A stretch of DNA of 37,454 nucleotides from NCBI GenBank assembly GCA_017853815.1, contig JAFMIT010000003.1:1-37454 (forward strand), given 5' to 3'. The position numbers and the translations under genes are program-made. This stretch comes from Actinomycetota bacterium. GTDB taxonomy: Bacteria > Actinomycetota > Actinomycetes > S36-B12 > UBA5976. The first letter of the stretch is position 1; every line of letters starts with the position of its first letter. Shown here piece by piece: positions 25,740-32,731 of this stretch. Below the pieces are notes generated by a model, which saw only the letters and a list, made by a program, of their open reading frames with translations, searched no databases and was not told the origin of the DNA.

Positions 25740-25772
25740 GCGCAGAGGCTACTTCTTGATTCTGCCCATTAG

Positions 25773-25787
25773 AAGTGCGATACACTT
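25773..25787. promoter_or_regulatory. Palindrome before the tandem TetR gene
   Basis: Arms AAGTG and CACTT around CGATA, extendable by one wobble and one further pair. It lies 34-48 bases before the start codon, where the promoter should be. A TetR-type operator is plausible. Confidence 0.4.
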
Positions 25788-25843
25788 TTCGAACCAGGCT
25801 CTCCCTCTGCCCCCAGATCAGTTGGAGAGCTTGGCTTTTTGGT

Positions 25844-26515
25844 TTAGAGGGCGGATGCGGCGCGAGCGATAAGCACCGTCAACATCAAAATCGCAAGCAA
25901 GACTTGCAATCCCATAATCAACTTTGTTGGTCGCGACATCACCGCTTCGGATGTTGGGCCATAGGTGGAGTTCACGTTGAGCGAGATGAATAGGTAGTCA
26001 AAGAGATTCGGCGTTGGCGCGGGCTCACCATCACGTGCCGGCCAAATAAATGCGCCGCCTGGGGTTGAGAGATCCATCAGCACGTACACGAACATGAATA
26101 CCGTGACGCTCATGAGGTACATGGCACCGATATCCCACAGACTGCCGAGTCCGTCGCCGGAAAGCAGATGTGCCGAGCTCACCATTTCCAACACGTTTGC
26201 AACAACTTGGACAGCGGCGAACGCAATGTAGGCAGCGGCAAAGCGGAAAACCAAGTGCGGCAGTGGTCGCCACAGCGCGTACAGCAACGGCAATGAAGTG
26301 AAGATGAAGACGTAGGCGCTTACTGCGTCGAGAGTCGTGGCGAACTGACCAGTGCCGCCCGCGAGAAGTCCAACCTCAGCCAAGCGATTGTGCAGAAGTA
26401 AATCCATCACCCAGATGACAGTCGTGGCCGCAAGAACCGTAAACCGCCCATAACCGTTCAGGATTTTGTTTCGAAGTCGAGTGGCGGGCGGTATCGAGTA
26501 ATCAGTTTCTTCCAT
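25844..26515 (-). CDS. Membrane protein with a channel-pore-like C-terminus
   Basis: A 223-residue protein with about five membrane segments, e.g. FTVLAATTVIWVMDLLL, AYVFIFTSLPLLYALW, AAAYIAFAAVQVVANVL, MYLMSVTVFMFVYVLM and a last helix LQVLLAILMLTVLIARAA. Before the last helix comes LFDYLFISLNVNSTYGPTSEAV, which resembles the degenerate pore loop of DUF1345/ion-channel-2-like proteins. A true K+ channel filter (TxGYGD) is absent. ATG 26515 is chosen because AAAGGAAG lies 7 bases before it. An upstream in-frame start (26557) would overlap the preceding gene. It lies 13 bases after that gene, so the two probably form an operon and possibly a complex. Family not firmly recognised. Confidence 0.6.
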   Translation of the reverse strand: MEETDYSIPPATRLRNKILNGYGRFTVLAATTVIWVMDLLLHNRLAEVGLLAGGTGQFATTLDAVSAYVFIFTSLPLLYALWRPLPHLVFRFAAAYIAFAAVQVVANVLEMVSSAHLLSGDGLGSLWDIGAMYLMSVTVFMFVYVLMDLSTPGGAFIWPARDGEPAPTPNLFDYLFISLNVNSTYGPTSEAVMSRPTKLIMGLQVLLAILMLTVLIARAASAL

Positions 26516-26528
26516 AACCAAACTTCCT

Positions 26529-27224
26529 TTAGGCGGGAATTGCTGGCAGTTGAACAATGAGGCTTAGTGCCAAGCCCAGCAGAGCCATGCCCACACCGAT
26601 GAGACCTACGCGCACGCTTGGCATCGTGAAAGTGCGCCCCATGCCGATGAGGAACAGCACGCCAGCGAGAACCACTGTGCTCCTCACAAATTCGTCGCCA
26701 GTTTGGCCAGCTCGTACTCCCTCTTCATGAAGCTTGACAGCTTCAGCTTCCAACGCTTCAGCTTCCACTTCGAGGGCAACGTTGTATTCAGGCATGAAAG
26801 TTGGACCTTCAGGAGCATCTGTGTTGTTTTCAGGATCAGTTGCCATCCACGCATCAAACGCCACCTTCATCTCGGGGCGAAATCGTTCTTCAGCAAACTT
26901 CATCTTGGTTGCATCACCTGAGACGTAGGCTGCAAACCACGAGTTAAAGGTTGACTCATCGAAATTGCGAAGCAATTGGGCGTCAAGATCTGCTCGACTC
27001 GATTGCACGCCCACGAGCGCGCTTGACGAAAGTAGCTGTTGGCTCTCGGTATTCCACTTGGCTGCGGCGAACCCCGACCATGCGACTGTCATCGTCACAG
27101 CGGAAAGCAGTAGAGCTTCGGCTACCGTTAGCCAGCGTCCGAGGCGGCCACGAGATTCGTGTCCAGAACCCTCGTGCTCACCAAATTCGTGGTGCACTTC
27201 CGCAAAGTTCAAACCTTCAGGCAT
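26529..27224 (-). CDS. Small membrane protein with a coiled extracytoplasmic loop
   Basis: A 231-residue conserved-looking hypothetical protein. After a polar, His/Glu-rich start (EVHHEFGEHEGSGHESRGR) comes one membrane helix (TVAEALLLSAVTMTVAWSGFAAAKW). A ~100-residue acidic, helical loop follows (VALEVEAEALEAEAVKLHEEG could form a coiled coil), then two C-terminal helices (VVLAGVLFLIGMGRTF and VGLIGVGMALLGLALSLIVQL). The ATG has GGAG 6 bases upstream. It is co-directional with, and 13 bases from, the channel-like gene. I recognise the AEALLLS...AWSGF.AAKW pattern from uncharacterised bacterial membrane proteins but know no function. Confidence 0.6.
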   Translation of the reverse strand: MPEGLNFAEVHHEFGEHEGSGHESRGRLGRWLTVAEALLLSAVTMTVAWSGFAAAKWNTESQQLLSSSALVGVQSSRADLDAQLLRNFDESTFNSWFAAYVSGDATKMKFAEERFRPEMKVAFDAWMATDPENNTDAPEGPTFMPEYNVALEVEAEALEAEAVKLHEEGVRAGQTGDEFVRSTVVLAGVLFLIGMGRTFTMPSVRVGLIGVGMALLGLALSLIVQLPAIPA

Positions 27225-27292
27225 TTACAGCTCCAGCCGTGTCAAAAAGATGCGTGGAGTCTAAAGACTGATCTAGACGACGCATAGAAAGA

Positions 27293-27328
27293 AAGATGGG
27301 TGGGGTGCCGAAGCACTCCACCCATCTT
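27293..27328 (-). terminator. Strong intrinsic terminator of the four-repeat protein gene
   Basis: A 16-bp stem, perfect apart from one G-U pair. Transcribed from the minus strand, the loop is a UUCG tetraloop closed by C-G, an exceptionally stable motif. It is followed by a T-rich TTTCTTTCT stretch and lies 40 bases after the stop of the gene at 27369. Confidence 0.85.
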
Positions 27329-27368
27329 CTCTCTGGAAGAAACCGCGTCAGCGGTTATCTGTGGGACG

Positions 27369-29819
27369 TTACGAGACCTTGACGGTGAACGTAACGTTCT
27401 TGATGCCCACACGAACGGTGACCTTGAAGGTGCCCTTCGTGCGAGGGTGCATAACGATTGACTTAGATGAAGACGACGCCATGCGGGTCAGCTTGAGCGA
27501 ATCTGCGCCGTTCTGACGAACCACGTAGATCTTCTTGCCTTCCACACCACTCAAGTTCACCTTGATCATGCCAGCGCTGCCAGTCACTGAGATCGTGATT
27601 GGAGCCACTACCGCAGCCGCACGAGTGACCGTCAGGGTGTACGTCCGGGTGGTAGTGCCGTCAGCTGCTGTCACCACAACGTTGATGACGTTTGCTCCGA
27701 CAGCAAGTGCGACCGGAGTTGCAGTGTCGCTGTCAGCGGCCACGTTGTTGATAGTGATAGTCGCATCTGCATCAGAAGTGACAGCAGTGATGTTGAGAGA
27801 ATTCACAACATTACTTACACCCAGCGAGTGCTCCGTCATGTCGGTGTCAAAGTCGCGAGTGATGAAGTTTGAGGAGACGCTGAGCCCACTCAAAGCTGCA
27901 TTCGCCGACCGGACAACAATGTGGCTCCAGATGCGGTCACGGTTGATCGAGACTGCGCCTGTAACGCTTGGTGTCATGTCGAACTTGTACTCAGGGGACA
28001 CCGTACGGCTGTCATCCCAGTAGTCCATCGAACTTGGAGCAACCGGACGAGGTTCTGCATCCGTGTTGGTGTTCGTGAGAGTGAAGGTAACTTCACCGCT
28101 CGCGTTGGTGGTACCAGTCAGAGAACCCGTGAACGAGCTGTTCTGAGTTGGCGAGACCGCATCGAGAGTGACTTCGGCACCAGCAACTGGAGCGCCTCCA
28201 TCAGCCATGGTCACCGTGTAGGTGAATGTCAGTGTCCGTCCCTTTTCGGCGAACTTGACGAGGCTGCGTGAGCCATTGCCTTCGTTCCACCAGTACGACT
28301 TGTCAGACATGTGTGCAACATCCGCTGCACTGAGCTTGATGTTGACCAGCGGCTGAACGATGTGACCCCAGATGCGGTCACGGTTCGTCGAGACTGCGCC
28401 GGTAACGCTTGGCACAATGTCGAACTTGTACTCAGGCGACACGGTGCGGGTGTCGTCCCAGTAATCCATCGTGCTTGGAGCAACTGGACGTGGTTCAGCA
28501 GCGCTGTTCGTGTTGTTTAGAGTGAAAGTCACTTCGCCACTTGCATTTGTGGTGCCGGTGAGCGATCCAGTGAAGGAACTGTTCTGGGTCGCTGAAGTTG
28601 CATCAAGAGTGACCTCGGCACCCGCGACTGGCGCATTACCTGCGGCAGCTTCGGTGACAACGTAGGTGAAGGAAAGAACTCCACCCTTTTCGATGAACTT
28701 CACGAGGCTGCGTGAGCCATTGCCTTCGTTCCACCAGTACGACTTGTCCGACATGTGTGCAACATCAGAATCCTTGAGCTTGATGTTGACGCCTACTGCC
28801 TCCACCGTGTGTGTCCAAATGCGGTCACGGTTGGTCGAGGTTGCACCAGTGACACTTGGAACAATGTCGAACTTGTACTCAGGCGACACGGTACGGGTGT
28901 CATCCCAGTAATCCATGGTGCTTGGAGCAACTGGACGTGGTTCGGCAGCAGTGTTGGTGTTAGTGAGATTGAAGGTCACCAAACCATTTGAATCCGTCAC
29001 ACCTGTCAGCGATCCAGTGAAGGAGCTGTTGGTCGTTGGCGACTGCGCATCGAGAGTGACGGTTGCACCGGCCACAGCTGCGTTTGGTGCAGTTGCGTCA
29101 GTGACCTTGTAGGTGAATGACAAAGTCGAACCCTGAGAAACAAACTTCACCAAACTGCGTGAGCCATTGCCTTCGCTCCACCAGTACGACTTGTCTGACA
29201 TGTGTGCAACGTCAGCATCGCTGAGCTTGATGTTGACAGATGCTGGAATGACTGGCGCGGCCGTGTTGACGATGTGCGTCCACAGGCGATCGCGATTGGT
29301 CGAGGTTGCACCAGTTACTGACGGCACCATGTCGAACTTGTATTCGGGCGAAACTACGCGGGTGTCATCCCAGTAATCCATCGTGCTTGGAGCAACTGGC
29401 CGAGGCTCGGCAGCGCTGTTCGTGTTCGTCAGGCTGAAAGTCACTTCGCCGTTGGCGTTGGTAACTCCCGACAACGAGCCAGTGAAAGAGCTGTTGGTCG
29501 TTGGAGACAAAGCGTCGAGGGTGACGGTGGCGCCTTCAACTGGTGCGTTTGGAGCGACGGCATCGGTGACTTTGTAAGTAAACGAAAGCACCGAGCCTTT
29601 CTCAACAAACTTCACGAGGCTGCGAGAACCGCCACCTTCGTTCCACCAGTAAGACTTGTCTGACATGTGAGCCAGATCTGCATCCGACATCCTGATGATG
29701 ACGTTTGCGGGAACTACTGCCTGGGCGGTAGTTGGGACAAGAGCGCTCAGGCCAAGTGCAAGTGCACCGGAGAGCACAGCGGCGAGAAACCGCTTGCCAC
29801 GAGTGGCGATAGCTGTCAT
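27369..29819 (-). CDS. Secreted four-repeat surface protein
   Basis: 816 residues. A signal peptide (MTAIATRGKRFLAAVLSGALALGLSALVPTTAQA) is followed by four tandem repeats of about 147 residues. Each contains D.AHMSDKSYWW..G.GSRSLVKF, an Ig-like TFTYxVTxAxxxxAPVAGAxVTLDA segment, NSSFTGSL, EPRPVAPS.MDYWDD.R.VSPEYKFD and SVTGA.S.NRDR.W. A cadherin-like beta-sandwich follows (ALSGLSVSS through TYTLTVTRAA), then a ~75-residue beta-rich C-terminal domain. There is no LPXTG or C-terminal membrane anchor, so attachment, if any, is non-covalent or through the C-terminal domain. The Ig-like segment resembles bacterial invasin-type (Big_1) domains, but the Trp-rich MSDKSYWW insertion is not one I recognise. 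ATG 29819 has AAAGGAAG just upstream; the open frame extends 30 codons further without signal-like sequence. Function unknown; adhesion or surface layer is a guess. Confidence 0.85.
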   Translation of the reverse strand: MTAIATRGKRFLAAVLSGALALGLSALVPTTAQAVVPANVIIRMSDADLAHMSDKSYWWNEGGGSRSLVKFVEKGSVLSFTYKVTDAVAPNAPVEGATVTLDALSPTTNSSFTGSLSGVTNANGEVTFSLTNTNSAAEPRPVAPSTMDYWDDTRVVSPEYKFDMVPSVTGATSTNRDRLWTHIVNTAAPVIPASVNIKLSDADVAHMSDKSYWWSEGNGSRSLVKFVSQGSTLSFTYKVTDATAPNAAVAGATVTLDAQSPTTNSSFTGSLTGVTDSNGLVTFNLTNTNTAAEPRPVAPSTMDYWDDTRTVSPEYKFDIVPSVTGATSTNRDRIWTHTVEAVGVNIKLKDSDVAHMSDKSYWWNEGNGSRSLVKFIEKGGVLSFTYVVTEAAAGNAPVAGAEVTLDATSATQNSSFTGSLTGTTNASGEVTFTLNNTNSAAEPRPVAPSTMDYWDDTRTVSPEYKFDIVPSVTGAVSTNRDRIWGHIVQPLVNIKLSAADVAHMSDKSYWWNEGNGSRSLVKFAEKGRTLTFTYTVTMADGGAPVAGAEVTLDAVSPTQNSSFTGSLTGTTNASGEVTFTLTNTNTDAEPRPVAPSSMDYWDDSRTVSPEYKFDMTPSVTGAVSINRDRIWSHIVVRSANAALSGLSVSSNFITRDFDTDMTEHSLGVSNVVNSLNITAVTSDADATITINNVAADSDTATPVALAVGANVINVVVTAADGTTTRTYTLTVTRAAAVVAPITISVTGSAGMIKVNLSGVEGKKIYVVRQNGADSLKLTRMASSSSKSIVMHPRTKGTFKVTVRVGIKNVTFTVKVS
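27906..29702 (-). repeat. Four tandem coding repeats of ~441-465 bp
   Basis: Repeat 1 is 29238-29702, repeat 2 28791-29237, repeat 3 28347-28790, repeat 4 27906-28346. They are similar at both protein and DNA level (long identical stretches around the MDYWDD and MSDKSYWW segments), which implies recent duplication or ongoing homogenisation by recombination. Such arrays are also prone to assembly collapse. Confidence 0.9.
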
Positions 29820-29942
29820 GTTCTTCCTTTCGCAACAGCGATGATGTAACTCGGTGTGCGAACAGGAATGTGCGCACGCTCGAGAAGACGTTTGTTTGAG
29901 CGCGCACACGCTCGGGGACTTGCGGTTGCCTGAGAGAGAGGC

Positions 29943-29964
29943 GTCGTGAAACCGATTTCACGAC
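29943..29964 (-). ncRNA. Leader hairpin, 9-bp perfect stem
   Basis: Arms GTCGTGAAA and TTTCACGAC with a four-base loop, about 125 bases before the start codon of the four-repeat protein. It would fold in that gene's long leader. There is no U-tract, so it is not a terminator. Confidence 0.4.
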
Positions 29965-30091
29965 AGGCAGAAGGAAACCATTAGGACGACTGGTGAACAA
30001 CCCCAAAAAGTCTGTGAATCCGAGTTGTGACCGATTCGTTACGGTCCCGCAGGGCGGAATCGCGGCCCCTGCGCGACCGGGAGAATCTGCG

Positions 30092-30146
30092 AAAAATAGA
30101 GAGCTGGATTGATATCCCCCCGAATGGGATACCAAGCCAACTCTCT
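30092..30146 (-). terminator. Terminator-like hairpin in the leader of the four-repeat protein
   Basis: The outer stem pairs 30098-30107 with 30137-30146 (10 bp with one wobble); the inner stem pairs 30111-30118 with 30126-30133 (8 bp, one wobble). On the minus strand it is followed directly by ATTTTT. No upstream minus-strand gene ends here: the neighbour to the right is divergent. It could be a leader attenuator or riboswitch expression platform, or the 3' end of a short RNA. Confidence 0.55.
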
Positions 30147-30259
30147 AGGCAGAAAACATAGCATTCCTTAACCGTTTCTTGGAAATACATTTCCAGAGAT
30201 TTTTGTCCCCGAATCGCGCCAATTTCACCTCGGGCTGTCGTTAGCCTCAAGGCGTGCGA

Positions 30260-30976
30260 GTGATGAGCTGGAATATCCAACATCTTGAGCCGTATGCCGA
30301 AGGCTGCGAGCCTCACGAGGAGTTCAACCGCGCCCTATCAGACCTACGGCCAGACATCCTCCTGCTGCAGGAAGTAGATCGTCACCAGGAACGATCAGGT
30401 GGCGTCGACCAGACCGCCCTGACCGCGGACCTGCTTGGAGCTAGCGCCCATTACTTCAGGCCAACTCCCGAGGCGCCCGGCAATTACGGCATAGCAATCG
30501 TCTCAACTCTTCCTGTCATCAAGTGGCATCAGAAGTCTCTGCGCCGCTCTCCGATTGGCATGCGACTCACTTTCATGATTCAGGGCAAACCCGAGACGTT
30601 CTATTGCGCGGACCATGAGCGTGCGGTTCTTGCCGCCGAACTGGAGAACGGTTGGTTCGTCGCAAACATGCATGCATCGTTTGTGCCCGGCTGGTCGCAC
30701 TTAATGGTCTGGCGAGCGGCGCGATGGGCGCGTAAGGAAGCAAAGCGCGCAGGCTGCAACTTGCTGTTGTGTGGCGACTTCAATCTGTCATCGCACGCTT
30801 TCTTGAAGCTCATCGGTTTGCGAAGTCTCAATGATGGCGTGACTTTTCCGACGTGGACGCCCGAGCGCCAGATTGATTTCATTGCGGTCGACAAACATAA
30901 CTCGGCCAAAGCGACCACCGTTGAGGTTCGGTCCTACGGCATTAGCGATCACTGTGCAGTGGTCGTTGACTTATAG
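30260..30976 (+). CDS. Endonuclease/exonuclease/phosphatase family protein
   Basis: About 238 residues, a metal-dependent phosphodiesterase/nuclease fold (DNase I-like). Motifs in order: MSWNIQHL with Asn, LLQEVDR with the metal-binding Glu, GIAIVSTLP, LLLCGDFNL with the Asp-x-Asn pair, QIDFIAV, and the terminal GISDHCAVVVDL with the catalytic Asp-His. No signal peptide, so cytoplasmic. Substrate (DNA, phospholipid or sugar phosphate) cannot be told. AAGG at 30249-30252 sits 7 bases before GTG 30260; GTG 30254 is too close and ATG 30263 slightly far. The gene stands alone, divergent from the four-repeat protein, and ends at a bidirectional hairpin shared with the rhodopsin gene. Confidence 0.88.
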   Translation: MMSWNIQHLEPYAEGCEPHEEFNRALSDLRPDILLLQEVDRHQERSGGVDQTALTADLLGASAHYFRPTPEAPGNYGIAIVSTLPVIKWHQKSLRRSPIGMRLTFMIQGKPETFYCADHERAVLAAELENGWFVANMHASFVPGWSHLMVWRAARWARKEAKRAGCNLLLCGDFNLSSHAFLKLIGLRSLNDGVTFPTWTPERQIDFIAVDKHNSAKATTVEVRSYGISDHCAVVVDL

Positions 30977-30990
30977 TTTTTGATACAGCA

Positions 30991-31016
30991 ATGGGGTGGT
31001 CCGAAGACCACCCCAT
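30991..31016. terminator. Bidirectional hairpin between EEP-family gene and rhodopsin gene
   Basis: A perfect 11-bp stem between the convergent genes. Read on the minus strand the loop is UUCG closed by C-G, as in the terminator at 27293-27328, and the stem sequence is also similar (ATGGGGTGG). U-tracts are weak on both sides. Confidence 0.7.
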
Positions 31017-31035
31017 CACTAGGAACTACTTGCGA

Positions 31036-31818
31036 TTAGTCACGGAATTCTGATTCGGCGAATTCAGCGCTGTCTTCAGCAGACTTCATGCGCGCAATCT
31101 TGAAGATGGTCAGACCGTAGGCGCACTTTGCGAGCACGTCAGCGATTGAGTAACCAATTTCGCGGTTAACGAATGCCATTGCGTCAAAGCCTTCAGCATT
31201 CATTGCGAGGATAAAGGTGATTGGGTACACGCCCCAGGTTGCAATCAAGAGCAAGCGCAAGCGGCTAACAGTCGCGCGAACCTGATCTGACTGACGCTCC
31301 AAGCTCTTGGTCAATTCAACGAACAAGATGTAGAGGATGTACAGGAATGGGATGGTCGAAAGAGCGCCCCACACTGGTGCACTGATGCCGAACAAGTCGA
31401 GATGCGCATCGCCTGGGTAACCGAGAAGGATCATGGCGGCAGCGGCCGGCACGAGACGGCCAAGAAGGGCCTTCTGTGCGAGGCGACCGATAGCAAGAAC
31501 TGCAACAGTCTCAACAAGCAGCAATGGAACAGTCAACAGCCAGTCGACGTAGCGGTAGCCAACGTTGTATGCGTATGGATTGTTCGCTGGACCTGCGAAT
31601 GCATGGTTGAACGAATCAAAGATGCGGAAGTAGTGGTACGCGGCGATTGCGGTCACCGTGCCCGAGATGATCACTGCCATGCGGTAGCGGGGCAGAACAC
31701 GATCACGTGAGATGTAAAGAAACACGGACGTGAAAAGCATGCTGGCCAAGCCCAATGACAGCATGTTGTAAACGGCGTTGAACTGATTGTCAGTCAACAG
31801 CTGCGACAGGTTGTTCAT
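31036..31818 (-). CDS. Light-driven proton-pump rhodopsin (actinorhodopsin/xanthorhodopsin-like)
   Basis: A 260-residue seven-helix retinal protein. Helix C has the proton-pump triad Asp92-Thr96-Glu103 (DWLLTVPLLLVE). Helix G has counterion Asp227 and the retinal Schiff-base Lys231 (SIADVLAKCAYG), and helix B has His62 (AYHYFRI). Leu100, the proteorhodopsin tuning position, predicts green absorption. Helix E has WGALSTIPFLYILY with Gly151 where xanthorhodopsin keeps a small residue that opens a fenestration for a carotenoid antenna. The GYPGDAH loop between helices D and E fits the actinobacterial group. The ribosome site AGGAGG 5 bases before the ATG is perfect, suggesting high expression. 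No retinal or carotenoid biosynthesis genes are in the window. It would create a proton gradient that can power uptake. Confidence 0.96.
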   Translation of the reverse strand: MNNLSQLLTDNQFNAVYNMLSLGLASMLFTSVFLYISRDRVLPRYRMAVIISGTVTAIAAYHYFRIFDSFNHAFAGPANNPYAYNVGYRYVDWLLTVPLLLVETVAVLAIGRLAQKALLGRLVPAAAAMILLGYPGDAHLDLFGISAPVWGALSTIPFLYILYILFVELTKSLERQSDQVRATVSRLRLLLIATWGVYPITFILAMNAEGFDAMAFVNREIGYSIADVLAKCAYGLTIFKIARMKSAEDSAEFAESEFRD

Positions 31819-32000
31819 TTTTCCTCCTGTTCACGCAGACACTCACTGACTGCGTGGGCTCGCGTCGTTGCGAGTGATACGAGAGTCCTCTCAATCGTTG
31901 CACTGAGCGACTTGAACAACCTTTGGCGCGGTTTTCGTTGCACAATCGTGACCGAATATCGTGCGAGAAGGGACATTTGCGAGTTGCTTAGGCTTCATCC
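31819..32000. promoter_or_regulatory. Divergent region between rhodopsin and S4 protein
   Basis: 182 bases containing both upstream regions. On the rhodopsin side the leader can form two small hairpins (CGCAG...CTGCG and CTCGC...GCGAG) and a GAGAG/CTCTC repeat. No confident -35/-10 pair is visible on either strand. Confidence 0.35.
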
Positions 32001-32375
32001 ATGCCCAATCTGGTGAGTGAAAAGGTTCGCGTAGATGTATGGACTTGGGCTGTTCGACTATTTCCCTCACGTTCGGCTGCCACCGCGGCCGCCCGAGGGG
32101 GCCACATCAAAATCAACGGCAAGAGCGTCAAGCCCGCGCAAACAGTCAACATTGGTGACACCATCGCGACCCGCTACGCGGATGTCGAACGAATAGTTGT
32201 TGTGAAGTCGCTCATCAGCCGACGAGTCGGAGCAGACCTTGCGCGAACCCATTACGAGGACCACAGTCCAGTGCGCGAAAAGGTCGCGGACACATTTACT
32301 GCGACGCGAGACCGCGGCGCTGGTCGACCGACGAAGCGCGACCGCCGACTCATTGATCGCCTTCGCGGCTACTGA
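32001..32375 (+). CDS. S4-domain RNA-binding protein (Hsp15-like)
   Basis: A 124-residue protein with an N-terminal S4 RNA-binding domain: VRVDVWTWAVRLFPSRSAATAAARGGHIKINGKSVKPAQTV matches the domain's helix-helix-strand core. A basic C-terminal tail (DRGAGRPTKRDRRLIDRLRGY) is typical of the Hsp15/YrfH group. These proteins bind 50S subunits carrying stalled nascent chains and help recycle them. Cytoplasmic. The last 7 bases overlap the convergent hicB gene tail to tail. Confidence 0.92.
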   Translation: MPNLVSEKVRVDVWTWAVRLFPSRSAATAAARGGHIKINGKSVKPAQTVNIGDTIATRYADVERIVVVKSLISRRVGADLARTHYEDHSPVREKVADTFTATRDRGAGRPTKRDRRLIDRLRGY

Positions 32376-32731
32376 TTTACCGCCACACCTAACTGGCGAA
32401 GCACGAAGGTGTTCATTGACATCTGGTGCTCGGCTGCAGCGAGCGCAACCTGCTTATGCAGTTCGCTGCCTAACCGTAAATTGAACTTTCCTGAGAACTG
32501 TCGTTCGTCCCATGGCTCTGGCACAGGTTCCCCTTGTTTGAGTAAATCATCGAGAACCTCCTCCACCAGCGAAGTCGCACCCGACAATGCTTGAGATCTA
32601 GAGCGGGCCACCCAGCTCAAGGATGGAAATTCCAAAATGGTCGCAACGTATTCATCACTTGCCGCACTCCAGAAAATTCGATACGTATAACGATCCGCTT
32701 TGGGCTTCACTTTCGATGCGCTTTTACCCAC
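32369..32731 (-). CDS. hicB: HicB-family antitoxin
   Basis: A 120-residue antitoxin. The N-terminal partial RNase H-like HicB fold (RYTYRIFWSAASDEYVATILEFPSLSWVARSRSQALSGA) is followed by a C-terminal ribbon-helix-helix DNA-binding domain (GKFNLRLGSELHKQVALAAAEHQMSMNTFVLRQL). It should neutralise HicA and repress the operon. I chose GTG 32731 because GGAG inside the end of hicA lies 7 bases upstream. GTG 32737 is only one base from that site. Either way it overlaps the hicA 3' end, showing coupling. The far end overlaps the S4 gene by 7 bases. Confidence 0.87.
   Translation of the reverse strand: MGKSASKVKPKADRYTYRIFWSAASDEYVATILEFPSLSWVARSRSQALSGATSLVEEVLDDLLKQGEPVPEPWDERQFSGKFNLRLGSELHKQVALAAAEHQMSMNTFVLRQLGVAVNQ

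Larger units (their letters stand above)
29820..30259. other. 440-base structured divergent intergenic region
   Basis: No credible gene. It holds the 5' regions of the four-repeat protein (minus) and the EEP-family gene (plus). Hairpins by eye: 29943-29964 (9-bp perfect stem, tetraloop), 30043-30078 (12-bp stem, one mismatch), and 30098-30146 (two-part stem). There is also a palindrome GGAAATACATTTCC at 30181-30194. Promoter hexamers are not clear. Confidence 0.6.

Noticed and set aside
25798..25842. GCTCTCC...GGAGAGC hairpin followed by TTGGCTTTTT
   Set aside because: The U-rich side is on the plus strand, where no gene ends; both neighbours are on the minus strand.
27535..29577. Several antisense open frames on the plus strand inside the four-repeat gene
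   Set aside because: They recur with each DNA repeat and are mirror images of the real gene; composition is Val/Thr-rich nonsense.
27906..29702. Possible CRISPR or satellite array
   Set aside because: The repeat unit is about 440-465 bp, in frame and encodes a domain; no short direct repeats with unique spacers.
29829..30250. Known riboswitch (glycine, ydaO/c-di-AMP) in the leader of the four-repeat protein
   Set aside because: A GCC-TGAGAGAG-AGGC segment and GC-rich stems recall these, but the conserved core sequences are not present; kept only as an unassigned structured region.
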